From the NCBI GenBank assembly GCA_034440615.1, contig JAOTOM010004122.1:162001-226000 (forward strand): DNA of 64,000 bases. The letters run 5' to 3'. The translations under genes were made by a program, and so were the position numbers. The DNA comes from Ashinkailepas kermadecensis. Taxonomy: Eukaryota > Arthropoda > Thecostraca > Neolepadidae. This document shows, in pieces, positions 46,353-59,588 of this stretch. The notes beneath the pieces were generated by a model. The model was given only the letters and a program-made list of their open reading frames with translations. It was not told the origin of the DNA and did no database searches. The first letter of the stretch is position 1; each line of letters starts with the position of its first letter.

Positions 46353-49300
46353 TTACAAAGGCATGGAATATATGCAAAGGTTTAATGGTCGTGAATAAGG
46401 CGGATTATATCCTATAATCCATAACACCGTCGACTGATTATGAGGGCCCCTAATGTCACGACTGATGATGAAAACATAGCGAAGAAAAAACCACGTAGAG
46501 AAGATCAGAACAGAAACTGGCGTGCTAATTGAAGTACGGCTGTCCTTTATCATCTTCGCCAACCATATATTCGAACTTCTGCCCCCACTATATCGGTACT
46601 CCCTAGCCCAATTGACCCACTAAGAGCCATAACACGGATTCCGACCTGCGTTGTGACTGATGGTGTCAGTCTGCGATGATCCGTTGGGACAGGCTCCAGT
46701 GGTTGATGGTTTATTGCATTCTGATATACGAATTTTGCCATTGCTATCTTAGAGCAATGGTTCACGATAGATGTTCGCTTGCAGTTACGGCTGTTTCTGA
46801 CTAAAACATTGCTCAACTAAACGGAATACACGATGTTATTTTCAGTTTTGAGCCGTTGCAGAATATTTTCTGCAGATACCAATGAATTAGCCTTTGACAG
46901 TCGGACACTCCCATAAGGCACGCTGTCCTCCGTTCACCAAACGACCCATCACGAGAGCAGCGTCCGGGACGACGGCGGACGACCTTTGACCTTCTATTCC
47001 GACCGACTGTTTTGGATTGCGGCAGGTCGCCTATGACGCTTTGGCACGGCGCCAGACGCTCTCCCGACACCACAGAGGCTGCGCAGCGCGAGCGGCGACC
47101 TGTCGTCCATCAAGCAGCTGCCATGACATCAGAAGTGCCAAAACTACTCCGTTTTACGGCGAGTTTTCTACCTCCACGACCTCGACATTTTGGTACACCC
47201 ATAACGTAGTGCATTGCATATTCATAATCGTCAACAAGAATTGATTTGAACCCAACTGTATATTTCACATTCTGTAGGACGCACACCGACCACTTGAAGG
47301 TACAAAACCTTGCCCGCAGAGAAAATTAGCCGCTACGTCTCCAAAGCTATGCATATCATAAAAAATAAAAACCATTTGCATGATCAGCGCTTCAAGATGG
47401 TTCTGAAGGCATGCTTTTATATTATCAACTCAAAACGTTTGGTAAAGTGTAGAACCCAGGATATTCCTTGACAAAACAAGGTGATTTCAGTGTTTAGGAG
47501 ACAAAATGCAAAACAATGAACGTGATGCAGCTAACGTTGTAATGAGTAGATCACCAAAATTGAAATTACAGACATATTTCCATGCCAAAAATGCTTTACA
47601 TTTGGAGATGTGCGTGATAATTTTTTTCTTCATACAATATTATTTGACCATATTGAATTATCATTGATTTTCAATAATTGAACCTTAATGAAGTGAGGAA
47701 TGAAATTGGACTCTTGTAACTAAAAGGCTGCAAGCGATGGAAAAGAGCGGACACAAACTTCCGGATTCACGTCACACTTGACGTTCACAGAGCTTCCATT
47801 GGATTATACACAAATTAATAATGGCAGATCTGAAACGTTTGCAAAAAATACTTGGGTCTTAGACAAGTCAGAGATCTCTAAGTATCTTTAAAAAAGCTCC
47901 GGTGGTCGTGGATTGCCTCGAGATGGTCGTGCTTTAGGGCGCGTCGAAAAGCTACCATCCATGAACAGTATATGTACGCTGCGCTCAGTTTTGCACGTTG
48001 CACCGTCTGGTGCGGTCAAATTTGGAATTGCTTGAATAGCCTTTGATAAATTTGACACCAGTGAAAAAGTGACACCAGTGAAATATCGGATTTGGATGCA
48101 ATAAACATCCTTGTTCTTCCTTTTTGCCCGCATCGGAAAAGGTTAGGTATGAACGCTGACGATGATGATGGAAAATCTCAAAACATATTTTTGTAGCCGG
48201 TCTAAGTTTTAAGTAGAGGCATTAAACACAAATTGATTTTTGCCCAATTTTATCATGAAATATTTCCAACACCTAGCTTTGCAAACAGACGTAAAATAAC
48301 GAACTGGGTCAGAAAATGGTCTGATAATTGCGATTGTATTTTTGCAGTTATTTCGGTTACAGAATAACTTGTTCTTTAAAATGAAGGTGAATTATTTAGG
48401 GTATTCAACAAAGTTAATTAACCTACCACCGATCACATGTCTTTGCTGCCAAAAACATGCACGGCAATGGGGAACTGTTGTGTCTCATTCATGTCACGTG
48501 ATGTTAGGGAACTAACTAGTCGTTGAATGAAGACATATTCAAAATGTTCAGTTGTCTGGTGTCAATTGCATGCATTTCTGAGCATCGCAGCACTCCAGGC
48601 AAAGCGCTATTAGAAAGCGCGAACTTTTGCATGTAAGTACCCCATTCCACTTTGACCAACTCCCACCCCTAACAGGCGGAATGCTCGAACATGCTGAACG
48701 CTTTTGATCCCATTCATATAGACCGGGAGCATTCCTTAGATTGCTTTCCCAAGATTCGAAGCCCTTTTGGCCTCATTCATTTACACACAGCGTACGATTT
48801 TACCGACACCAGTTCACAAGAAAGCACCTGCTCTTCAGATTAAATGCGAATAAAATATAATGGGTCCTGGAATGGCATCACGGTAGTTTGTTTTTACTTC
48901 TATGAATCCACCATACCCTGGATGCCATATCGACTTGACAGATGACGGGTCCCGAGATCAGTGTGTACCAGTAATGGCGGACTTGTACCAATATAATTTT
49001 ATTTCTGCTAGGGATTGATCACATCTCACTGCCTATGTCAACGCGACTGTTTCGAGGCTGGCGCTATTCACCTCCAGAGCCATTAACTTCAGCAGCTTCC
49101 GGAAACCGTCAAACGCAGCCACCGACCACTTCCGCATGATGTCAAACATAGGGCATAGTCGCCAGCCAGCATAACGCGGCATGTCACGACGATGTGGCCA
49201 AATTCAGTTTCGGTTCAGCATCAGATGTAACTTTAAAATCGTCGATTGTTGTCAAGAACGACATAAAAATTGAATATTACAAATACAGCTTGTAGTGTAT

Positions 49301-49919
49301 TGTTGTATGATTGTTTCATGAATATTGTTGTTCTATATGTTCCATGATTCAATTTTACCCAGATGCCAATACTATTGCTCGCGTTTTTAAGTGATGCATT
49401 AGTATGCTGTAATTGGCATGGGCTAGTTAAGATGTTAATAGGAAGCAAATTTTGGACCGAGGATGTAGATATGCTCCTGGTTAAGTGTCGTTTTCCACAT
49501 AAGCTGAGAAATTTGGACAAGTTCAAGAATGAGGCAAGATATGTACTGTACATAGTCATACATATATAAATAAATGTCATACCAGCATGAAATCAATGTA
49601 ATATGAATTAAATTTAGAACATAAATGGTAGCAGAAATTATATGGCAGTTCCCTCGACTTGCAACGAACAAAATAATCCGGTTCTTGCATATGCTGATCA
49701 ACGTCGATACACAGAAAATCACATCACTAATCGATTACAGTTAAACAAGATCGTAAAATGCTCACAAATAAGCCCAGGCCTTGATTGATTGACAGAAGTT
49801 CAAGGTCCAGTCAAGCAGCATCATTCCTTCCAATCCCAACTTGCTCATTGGTTGCGCACAGCGCTTCGCGTGGGATGTGACAAACTCACGCAGATGCTCC
49901 GGAAGTGGCTTCGGTGCAA
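46353..49919. other. long stretch without recognisable features
   Basis: Mostly AT-rich unique sequence. 46.9-47.2 kb is GC-richer with CpG and contains TTTGACCTTC, possibly a regulatory patch or exon, but no frame is convincing. No match to the window's repeat families was noticed. Confidence 0.45.
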
Positions 49920-50110
49920 GAAGACGATTGATTGATAAGGTAAAATAGGACGATTGATCGAGAAGGTACAACGAGACGGTAGACCGAGAAGGTACAATGA
50001 GACGATTGATTGAGAAGGTACAATGAGACGATGGATTGAGAAGGTACAATATGACGATTGATTGAGAAGGTGCAATGAGACGATTGATTTAAAAGGTACA
50101 GTGAGAAGGT
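49920..50110. repeat. 26-bp minisatellite, about 7 units
   Basis: Units of GACGATTGATTGAGAAGGTA and CAATGA, diverged at the left. Confidence 0.92.
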
Positions 50111-50234
50111 AAATTGAAACGGCTCATCGAAGCGTTTTCAAGTTGAATGTTTTGAAATATACGGAATTTTCATGTCCAAACTGTTGTATTTTGCTTCATC
50201 CTTGCGCAATACTCGGAAATAAACCACAAGGCTA

Positions 50235-50325
50235 TTTATGAGTCCTGTGAGTGACGTGAGAACCATTTCGGGTCTACATTTTGCGGGGTAAAGAACCACT
50301 TCGGGTTTATATTTTGCGGGCTAAA
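50235..50325. repeat. two-copy repeat, about 40 bp
   Basis: GAACCATTTCGGGTCTACAT and TTTGCGGGGTAAA repeated once. Confidence 0.8.
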
Positions 50326-50554
50326 GAGAGTAGGACGTTATTCTGCGCTAACATTAGTTTACATCTGTCATAAAACATGATTTGTTTTTGCTGTTCAAAA
50401 GTGTACCATTAATTTCCACAACCATACTTGCCAAAAGTGTCGTTGTTGTTATTTGTCCAAAAGTGTCAGAAGTGCATTAAAGAATCAGACTCATTTACGT
50501 GTGACTGTCGAGCTGCCGGTCACTGAACTTAAACACCGCCTTCGAGTAATTGTC

Positions 50555-50690
50555 AAGACGGACCATATAGCTCTAGTGACCAGATGAACAGTCCAAGACG
50601 GATCATACAGCTCCAGTGACCAGATAAACAAACAAGACGGATGATGCAGTTCCAGTGACCAGATAAACAGACCAAGATCAACACAACTCG
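50555..50690. repeat. three-copy tandem repeat, about 45 bp
   Basis: AAGACGGATCATACAGCTCC and AGTGACCAGATAAACA in each copy. Confidence 0.88.
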
Positions 50691-51206
50691 ACATGTGTGA
50701 CGTCATACTGGTGCATGCTGTGACCAACTGAGAACCAGCCTTAAAACCAGCAGGCCAAAGGATAAGGATACCTTAATGCATTCGCCAGGCATACTCAATG
50801 AAACCTGCTCACTGGCAAACAGATGCGACTGAACAGACATCAAGATTGACGTTAATCTCCTAGTTGAAAGAAAGTGGTCGAGACAATATGGGTGTGTTCT
50901 TTGTCGCAATTATTCCGCGGATTCAGCTGTGTGTGACGTCGCATATTCCGTGGCCTGCAGCCGCGGAGCGTTCTGGCAAGTCCTGCGCCGTAAATGAATT
51001 ACGTGAGCTATTTGTGTCGCTACTTATAAACCTCCAAACTTGGCTTGGAAAAACCTACTACCTCACCGTTGGTGGCATAAACACCCATGGAGACATTTGC
51101 GTACAATTCAGCCAATCGCATTGCCTTCACAAAATTACCCACGAACTTTCTATACCCATCGTGGTCTGATCACGATGTCAAATGAGCGTCGACATCTTGC
51201 ACGAAA
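50691..51206. other. no recognisable feature
   Basis: Open frames here run into the 47-bp array and are not supported independently. Confidence 0.4.
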
Positions 51207-51630
51207 CCACACAGGACATGGTATGTGGACAGGTTATTACAGTCCGCGCCAAACCACACAGGACATGGCATGTGGACAGGTTATTACAGTCCGCGCCAAA
51301 CCACACAGGACATGGCATGTGGACAGCTTATTACAGTCCGCGCCAAACCACACAGGACATGGCATGTGGACAGGTTATTACAGTCCGCGCCAAACCACAC
51401 AGGACATGGCATGTGGACAGCTTATTACAGTCCGCGCCAAACCACACAGGACATGGCATGCGGACAGGTTATTACAGTCCGCGCCAAACCACACAGGACA
51501 TGGCATGTGCACAGGTTATTACAGTCCGCGCCAAACCACACAGGACATGGCATGTGGACAGGTTATTACAGTCCGCGCCAAACCACACAGGACATGGCAT
51601 GTGGACAGGTTATTACAGTCCGCGCGTCAG
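51207..51630. repeat. 47-bp minisatellite, about 9 units
   Basis: Units of CCACACAGGACATGGCATGT, GGACAGGTTATTACAGTCCG and CGCCAAA, highly homogeneous (GTT/CTT variants). All three plus frames are open (149-235 residues), an artefact of a 47-bp period. Confidence 0.97.
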
Positions 51631-51931
51631 TCACAGAACCCACGAAATCTCGGCGCGGATTTCGTGAAGAGTGAACAAAGAACTACACGTGTCGTCGGAG
51701 TGCTCGGAATCCGCGGACAGAATGTGACAAAAACGCACCCTATGTAGGTAACGGATGGATTGCTGTCACACTAACGGACCTGTGAAACACTAATATTACT
51801 TCGCCAGTATGGATATCGCGAATGCGACAAATCTCACCACCAGGACTCTGGACGCAAAGTGCCACCGTAAACGGAACTTGTGGTTGGCTATCAATGGCGG
51901 CCATCACTGTATTTCCTCTATACGATATAAG

Positions 51932-51932
<1 letters not shown>

Positions 51933-51991
<59 letters not shown>
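51933..51991. repeat. (TA)n microsatellite
   Basis: About 29 TA dinucleotides. Confidence 0.99.
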
Positions 51992-51992
<1 letters not shown>

Positions 51993-53090
51993 GACATTCC
52001 TTGAATTGAAATAAACACAAGTGCATGGAAATTAGTCTATGAATCTGTTATACCAAAGTTTAACAATACATTTTCACAAAACGTCATCTAGGGGTATCCG
52101 AGGTTATCAGACCTGGATTATTTTCCAAAGGCACCAGTACATCCGGCTATTAAGGTAATTGAACGGAGAGAATACTGACTGAGGACAACGACGTTGCCCA
52201 GATGAAGTGCGCAATGAACACAGGAAAATACCCGATATTTACACCAGAGCATATGCGTTAACACTACGCAATTGTGGAGTAATCTGCCGTGTGAAAGGAA
52301 ACAGACACTGCTTAGTTTAGCCAGGACAGGCAAGATGCTAGCATAAACTGGTCAATACCAGGGACCTGGCAAATACAAAATCACACCGTGGTCACATCGT
52401 GGTCTGCTCCGGGGTGACAGTTTTTGCTGGTAAATGGTTTTTATCGGTTAATACCGCTGGCATGACAAAAACTAATTTCTGCCAGCACAGGGCCAATGTG
52501 CGCCAGGAGCACGGCAAAAGCGACGACCGAAAACAAACTGAACATAGAACAATTCTATGACATGATAATTTTTACTAATTTCTCCCATTAATGTATGAGA
52601 ATAGCCTTCCTGGCATGATCATACCAGTAGGGACCGCCATTCAGGCATAAGTTAAAAAGAAAAGAAAAGGAGGCATACTTAAGAAAAAGTAAATCGGGGG
52701 AACATACTCTTTTAGGGATAGATGTATCCGCAGACAGTTACGTGACGAAAATCCCACAGATACGCAGCCACTTACACCACCAAAATTTGTTCTCCGCAGT
52801 TATGTACCACTAACTGAGCCTGTTGGTGTGGCTGCAGCAATTTATCTAGCATCATCACGGGTGTCATCAACATAATTTTAGTGGTTCATTGCCCTTCCTT
52901 CTCCCCAAAATACCTTCAATATTTCACACGGAACTCGCTGAAATTCTCCACTCGCCGAGCCTTTCATAAACTTGGAAGCCACGTAATCAACACGTCCTTT
53001 TCCAGTCTCCGATCGTCTTCACAATTAGTCGTCGATTACAATCACCATCCACTGCGCTCGTGATCCTACAGGAGCAATCCATGAATACTT
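51992..53090. other. no recognisable feature
   Basis: Unique sequence. Confidence 0.4.
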
Positions 53091-53697
53091 TTTCTTTTTT
53101 TTTTTTGAGTCCACCCAAGATCAGGTGACCAGGAGCGCCCCCCCCTTCCTACCCAAGCCCAGCACCCCTTAGGGAAACCCCCAAAAAAAAAAATAAAAAG
53201 CGGGACCTCCCAGCAAAAAGAGGGGAAAAAAAAAAAAATAAAAAAAAAAACAACCCAATATAAAAAAAAAAAAAAAAAAAAAAAGGATTATATAAGTAGT
53301 CATAACCAAAGGTGGCAAATCACTCGCCCTAGATCCCAATCAAAAAAAAAGTTTAAGTTAAAATTTTAAGGTTAGGTGTTGGTTTATGGACTGGTTTAAA
53401 AATCTTTTTTTAATTTAAATTTTTTTTTTTCTTTCACCTCCCCCACCACTCTACCAAGCAAAGTATAAGGTTGGTTGCGGGTGGAGTGTTATAGATATAT
53501 TTTTTTGTTTTTAAACAAAAAAAAAAAAAAAAAAAAACCCAAAACCCAAAAAAAAACCAAAAAAAAAACAAAAAAACAAAAAAAAAAAACAAACCAACAA
53601 AAACCAAAAACACAAACCCACCCAAAAACCACCCAAACCCCCAAAAAACCCCAAAAACCCCAAAACCCCCCCAAAAAAAAAAAAAAAAAAAAAACAC

Positions 53698-53725
<28 letters not shown>
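53091..53725. repeat. homopolymer-rich, A/C-only low-complexity tract
   Basis: Runs of T, C and A from 53091, then from about 53516 to 53725 almost only A and C, in runs. ORFs rich in K/T/P or F are meaningless. It has the look of uncorrected sequence. Confidence 0.9.
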
Positions 53726-53729
<4 letters not shown>

Positions 53730-53739
53730 CATGTTTTGG

Positions 53740-55562
53740 TATCAAACATATGTAGTGAATGCTCAAGTCAGTTAATATCTGCTCAAGAAATATGTCTTGA
53801 TGTAATTTTTTAGAACAATCTTAGAATTTGGTATCTCTGTATGCCGAAAATGTTTTGCTATGATAGTATTCAAAGTTTGGGTCAAGACATTCAATGGTGA
53901 ATAGACGATAATTTTTGTTTGAATACCTGTGTTGGAAGTGGTTTTGTAATCTTGTGGAATAAGGGGTATTAATCGATTCTGTGAAAAGGGGTCTAATGGA
54001 ATGAGGTAGCTGATTATAAATGAATTTTTGCATAATAAGCAGCATTTGAAGTTTTGCTATATCTTGAACTTTTAAAATTTTATGCTTCTTAAAGATAGGA
54101 TTTGCACTCTGAGGGGAAATACACCTTCAATAATACGCATTATTCTTTTCTGAAGTAAAGATAATTTGTGTCTGATTAGCATAGTTTGTACCCCAGAGAA
54201 AACAGCAATAGTTGATATATGGGAGAATTAATGCATTATACAATTTTAGGGAGGTGATTTTTCCCTAGAAGATATTTTATTTTTGAGATCATTCCTATGT
54301 TGCGACTTATTATGTTTGAGACACTGCTGATATGGGATGCAAATTTCAAATTTTCATCTATGTATACACCAAGATATTTTACTGGATTTTGATGCAAAAT
54401 AGCAATTCCATTAAATAAAATATTGATATCAATGTCTGCTTTATGATTATTATATAGCTGGTATACAGTTTTGGATTCATTTAAGGACAAAGGTTTGAAT
54501 GCAGCCATTGTGAAATTTTTGGCAAGGAATTTGTGATCTTGTTATGAAGTTCTGTACAGTCAGTGCTTTGACAAAAATGGCTGTGTCATCAGCATATATA
54601 AATGTCTCACATTCTACATGCAAATTTACAAAATCATTTATATATATTATAAAGAGTAAGGGGCCTAAAATTGATCCTTGTGGGACACCCATTTCAATTT
54701 TTCTGAAAGCAGAGGTGCTGTTATTTATTGTGGTGGCTTGCGTTCTTTCTGATAAATATGACTGTATCATTTTGATTGCATTTCCCTTCACACCATATTT
54801 TTCCATTTTTGCACATAATATTTCTTTGTCAACAGTATCAAACGCCTTTCTCAAATCCAAGGTAAATTCCAACAATATATTCATTGTTTTCAAATCCTTT
54901 AGTGATTAAGCTCTGGATTAAGAGAAGAGGCATATATGTGGACCTTCCTTTTCTGAAACCAAATTGCTTATCAGAAAGTAGATTGTGTAAGGTGAAATGT
55001 TCCAAAAGTTGGTTGCAGATTATCTTTTCTAATATCTTCGACATATATGGAAGAATACTAATTGGTCTGTAGTTACTAAATGTTGCTGGGTCACCTTTTT
55101 TGTAGATGGGATTTACAACTGCAATTTTCAATGGCTTTGGGAAGATCCCATTATTCAGGCATAAGTTGATAACATGGGCTAGGTGTGGTAATCTGGATCT
55201 GTATGATTGCTTAAATATCTAGAATTTATTCCATCAATTCCTGACCCAACATTTCTTAAAGAAGCAATCACTGTATCTAAATTGTTTTCTGTGACTGATA
55301 ATAGCACCATTGATATATCTGGGTAGGTATGCATATATTATAAAGCATTGGTGTTGCTCTGAGGAATTTGTTCTCTCAATTTAGGTGCAATTTCTGTGAA
55401 ATATTTATTTAAACATTCAGCTATAGCTGCATCATTTTCTAGAGTGATGCCTGTATCTGTATTCATTTTTCAGGGATATTCCGTTTGGAAGGAGATTGCC
55501 TCAGTATCTGGTTAAGCATTTTCCATGTCTCTTTTGGATTATTTTGATGTTTGTCAATACGT
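53740..55562 (-). pseudogene. 5'-truncated LINE, Jockey/CR1-group reverse transcriptase, minus strand
   Basis: Decayed non-LTR retrotransposon reverse transcriptase, read right to left. It has NPKETWKMLNQ and ITLENDAAIAECLNKYFTEI (the linker before RT), then LKIAVVNPIYKKGDPATFSN and NYRPISILPYMSKILEKI (RT motif 1), and KQFGFRKGRST (motif 2a) at 54838-55131. RKAFDTVDKEIL, MGVPQGSILGPLLFIIYIND and the catalytic FIYADDTAIF (YADD codons at 54585-54596) follow at 54477-54893. The thumb region VKYLGVYIDENLKFASHIS lies at 54236-54508, and the C-terminus at 53821-54045. Frameshifts separate these blocks. The endonuclease is absent. The 3' end runs into a T/G-rich (minus strand) low-complexity tract and has no ordinary poly(A). 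Confidence 0.93.
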
Positions 55563-56551
55563 CACCAAACGTCGCTTTGTGATTGAAAAGCATGCCTCCC
55601 CATAGCCTAAATAATTGTTTTCCTCTGGTTGGCACTGCCCGTTAGAGGTTGTGTTTTCGGCTGGTAAATTCGATCCACATTTTACTTCGTCACCCAAACC
55701 AGGTTATCTCAGCTACCATGTGATGATATTACATGGATTTTCACATCGGTGTAAACTAGCGTCAAAATGTCCCACTATATAATGCTCTGCAGCAGATGCA
55801 AGGGCTCATTCTCCTTGTTTGGCCCCATACGACGTAATTAAGACCATATGCGTGTATTGTATCACACCGAACAAAAATCACGTCTTATTCTGTTCGACAT
55901 TCAACTTCCTGTCCCGGAACCGAACGATTCTGCAACGGCTTAACTTACCCATCCTGATGATGAACCATACGTTTTGAAATACTGTTGACGTTTTCATTTC
56001 CCATCATGCTGAATTTTACGATGAAAATGTACATTTCAGTGATCGAAACACTACACTGAACAGACGTACAGCGTCATTTGTGACTTTTAGGTCTACAAAA
56101 TAATCTACCCCTAAGAAGACTTCCAAAGCTACCGATTGCCATTTGAATCAGAGGAATCGGTCCATTGGTTGCAAATACGCGACGGGCGCTACAAGCATCC
56201 CTTCCGTTGACTCTTCTTACTAGGTATACATTATGAGCACGGTAACAAAAAGATTGGCCCTCCCCCAGTGGTTTGGACCGATTCACCAAAAATGAGGACT
56301 AACACTTGCACGCCCCTACCTGTAATACGGTCCCTACATTTTGGAGTGCAGCCTTCTTTTTCCCAACCACGATGAACAATACATTTCGTGGTGTAGACCC
56401 AGCTTAAATCACCCCCACAGATATACAACACTTATCTGCATTGATTTACGCCACGATACTTAAGGCATTGATCGGAAAAATCAGTAACATACTCTCACAC
56501 TGACATACATGTGCCGAGTTTGAAATGAATCTGATAAGGGTGCATGAGACG
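55563..56551. other. no recognisable feature
   Basis: Unique sequence. Confidence 0.4.
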
Positions 56552-56552
56552 C

Positions 56553-56603
<51 letters not shown>
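56552..56603. repeat. (TG)n microsatellite followed by a G run
   Basis: About 26 GT dinucleotides then GGGAGGGGGGG. Confidence 0.98.
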
Positions 56604-56606
<3 letters not shown>

Positions 56607-57045
56607 AGGGGGGGTTGCATGGCACAGTATCCCGAATCCGTGAAAGGTGCAATGTCCTGAAATTATTTTTTTATTGCTAGAGTGGAGGGTAGCAGGCGAA
56701 GACGTCAAAGACCCAGATGACGTCCAAGCAACTTGGCAATATGACAGGAAAAAGTGGGGACAAAAGTTGATATTGACGGAAGAACACGTTCTATTTTATC
56801 AAGATTGTGACTGCATTAATGCCAGGAATCGACTTCGGTGAAGAAGTAACGGCTACTACAGTTGTATGCTGTGGCGTTTCATGGAAATTAATTCAGGAAG
56901 TGAAAACACCGCCCACGTGAGGTCAAAAGAAGTTCCTGATAGGTGTCGATTTCCATGCAAATTTCGGAATTCCAGGACATTGGAGAGGCAGGTAACACCT
57001 GGATTGTACTGGTGTGGGGGTGGAAAAGAACACATTTGATACAGG
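56604..57045. other. unplaced; weak terminal-exon candidate at 56681-56841
   Basis: ATTATTTTTTTATTGCTAG is acceptor-like, and the following frame is open to TGA at 56841 (VAGEDVKDPDDVQATWQYDR and on). No family is recognised; this may be chance. Confidence 0.15.
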
Positions 57046-57318
57046 CATTGCGCATCAGCTGAGCTACATGTCCCAATCGTCGGGTGCCACGTATTAGCTG
57101 AGCTACATGTCCCAATCGTCGGGTGCCGCGTATTAGCTGAGCTATATGTCCCAATCGTCGGGTGCCGCGCATTAGCTGAGCTACATGTCCCAATCGTCGG
57201 GTGCTGCGTATTAGCTGAGCTACATGTCCCAATTGTCGGGTGCCGCGTATTAGCTGAGCTACATGTCGCAATCGTCGGGTGCCGCGCATTAGCTGATCTA
57301 CATGTCCCAATCGTCGGG
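57046..57318. repeat. 39-bp minisatellite, about 7 units
   Basis: Units of TCGTCGGGTGCCGCGTATTA and GCTGAGCTACATGTCCCAA. The 13-residue periodic frames (GTRRLGHVAQLIR) are artefacts. Confidence 0.95.
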
Positions 57319-57639
57319 TGCAGCTCTACGAATCTACCAATGCCAAATGTAGGTTGTTTGCGACACACTGGGCAGCATGGGCTTTGGACACGCACACGGG
57401 ACGACGACGATTCGGTTGCCATTTGGCGTCAGTCATGCATCCGTCCGAGGGCGTCGGAGCCTTTGAAAAAATGAGAGGGGAGGAGGCAGGTTTACATCCG
57501 GTTGACATGACCGGGTTGTCATATCGGGTTCACGCAAATCCTATCACCACTTCCGGTTGTGACAAGCCATGCCATTAAGATAAAAACACTAGCCACGTAA
57601 CACGAACGCTGGCACGGTGACATATCGTATTATGATGGC
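57319..57639. other. no recognisable feature
   Basis: Short unique spacer between two arrays. Confidence 0.4.
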
Positions 57640-58850
57640 CGGTGCCACTGGAACCAGTGGTGTGGTATGCTGTGATGGCCTGTACCACTGGACCCACAGT
57701 GGTGTGGTGTGCTATGATGGACTGTATCACTGGACCACAGTGGTGTGGTGTGCTATGATGGACTGTACCACTGGACCCACAGTGGTATGGTGTGCTATGA
57801 TGGCCTGTACCACTGGACCCACAGTGGTATGGTGTGCTATGGTGGACTGTACCACTGGACCCACAGTGATATGGTGTGCTATAATGGCCTGCACCACTGG
57901 ACCCACAGTGGTATGGTGTGCTATGGTGGACTGTACCATTGGGCCCACAGTGATATGGTGTGCTATGATTGTCCGTACCACTGGACCCACAGTGGTGTGG
58001 TGTGCTATGATGACATGTACCATTGGGCCCACAGTGATATGGCGTGCTATGATGCCCTGTACCACTGGACCCACAGTGGTGTGGTGTGCTATGATGGTCA
58101 GTTCCACTGGATCCACAGTGGTATGGTGTGCTATGATGGCCTGTACCACTGGACCCACAGTGGTATGGTGTGCTATGATGGTCTGTACCATTGGGCCCAT
58201 AGTGGTATGATGTGCTATGATGGCCTGTACCACTGGACCCACATTGGCATGGTGTGCTATGATACCCTGTACCACTGGACCCACAGTGGTGTGGTGTGCT
58301 ATGATGGCCGTACCACTGGATCCACATTGGCATGGTGTGCTATGATGGCCAGTACCACTGGACCCACAGTGGTATGGTGTGCTATGATGGTCTGTACCAT
58401 TGGGCCCATAGTGGTATGATGTGCTATGATGGCCTGTACCACTGGACACACAGTGGTATGGTGTGCTATGATGGCCGTACCACTGGATCCACATTGGCAT
58501 GGTGTGCTATGATGGCCTGTACCACTGGACCGACAGTGGTATGGTGTGCTATGATGGCCTGTACCACTGGACCGACAGTGGTATGGTGTTCTACGATGGC
58601 CTGTACCACTGGACCCACAGTGGTGTGGTGTTCTATGATGGCCTGTGCCACTGGACCTACAGTGGTGTGGTGTTCTATGATGGCCTGTGCCACTGGACCC
58701 ACAGTGGTGTGGTGTTCTATGATTGCCTGTACCACTGGGCCCACAGTGGTGTGGTGTGATATGATGACCTGTGCCACTGGGCCCACAGTGGTATGATGTG
58801 CCATGATAGCCTGTACCCCCGGACCTACGGTGGTGTGGTGTGGAACTGTT
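57640..58850. repeat. 43-bp minisatellite, about 28 units
   Basis: Units of GTGGTATGGTGTGCTATGAT, GGCCTGTACCACTGG and ACCCACA. Unit variants (TGGTGGACTGTACC, CATTGGGCCC, GTTCTATGATGG) recur in blocks, suggesting duplication of multi-unit segments. Several open frames over 180 residues on both strands are artefacts of the 43-bp period. Confidence 0.97.
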
Positions 58851-59588
58851 CAACGACACCTATCGCATCAATGGCCGCCCACGAGGGAATGGCTTCACAG
58901 CAAACCCGGCAGTCTATTCGGTGTAGACCGGCAGTGCGATGGGGTGAAATGCACAGCGTCAACCACACACTGACGGCAGTGTAATAGCTGAGAAGGGATC
59001 TGAGAAGGCACGTGTACCTCATAATCTGTGAAGCCACACATTGTTGTGCATTTTCACTGTTGAAAACACGCATAAAATGTTATTTGAAATTCACCACCAC
59101 ATCAATTCTACAGGAGTCATACACACATGCGCGCTGGTCAAACGGAGGGTGAGCGTGCGTTGGATAAACACACCCGTGTTGGATGACAACCCAACACGGC
59201 TACCGGCGAAGTTGCCTGATCAGTGTCAAGGACGGTGTCACGGGATTTTGCTGGATGGGGACATTCCTTGGATCGATGCAGTAAAGGAGGGAGGGGGTGA
59301 TTCCGAAATCTAATATTGCACACAATATGGCTTGTGGTTTTCTTGATGTGTGCAGATCAATCTTGTACTGCAACATACAAAATATGGCTGTCAATCTCGG
59401 GACTTTTATTTCCATTCCCGAGATCCCGGGACTGCGAAAACCCCAATATCGTAATATTCCGGGATTCCGGGATTGTATTGGGCGAAGTGCGAAGTATTTT
59501 AGTGCATCTCGGTATCACACGAATACTGCTAGACCAGAAGGCCAGCTTTGGGCCGGGCAAAGACCAGACGCTCCAATCATCTAAGCCC
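58851..59588. other. no recognisable gene
   Basis: 59425-59475 has repeated CCCGGGA/TCCGGGAT words; a similar GATCCCGGGATTG is at about 62632. These could be fragments of one repeat but are too short to say. Confidence 0.35.

Noticed and set aside
57575..58859. Open frames of 186-257 residues on both strands
   Set aside because: Products of the 43-bp array; simultaneous openness in many frames is the hallmark of repeat artefact.
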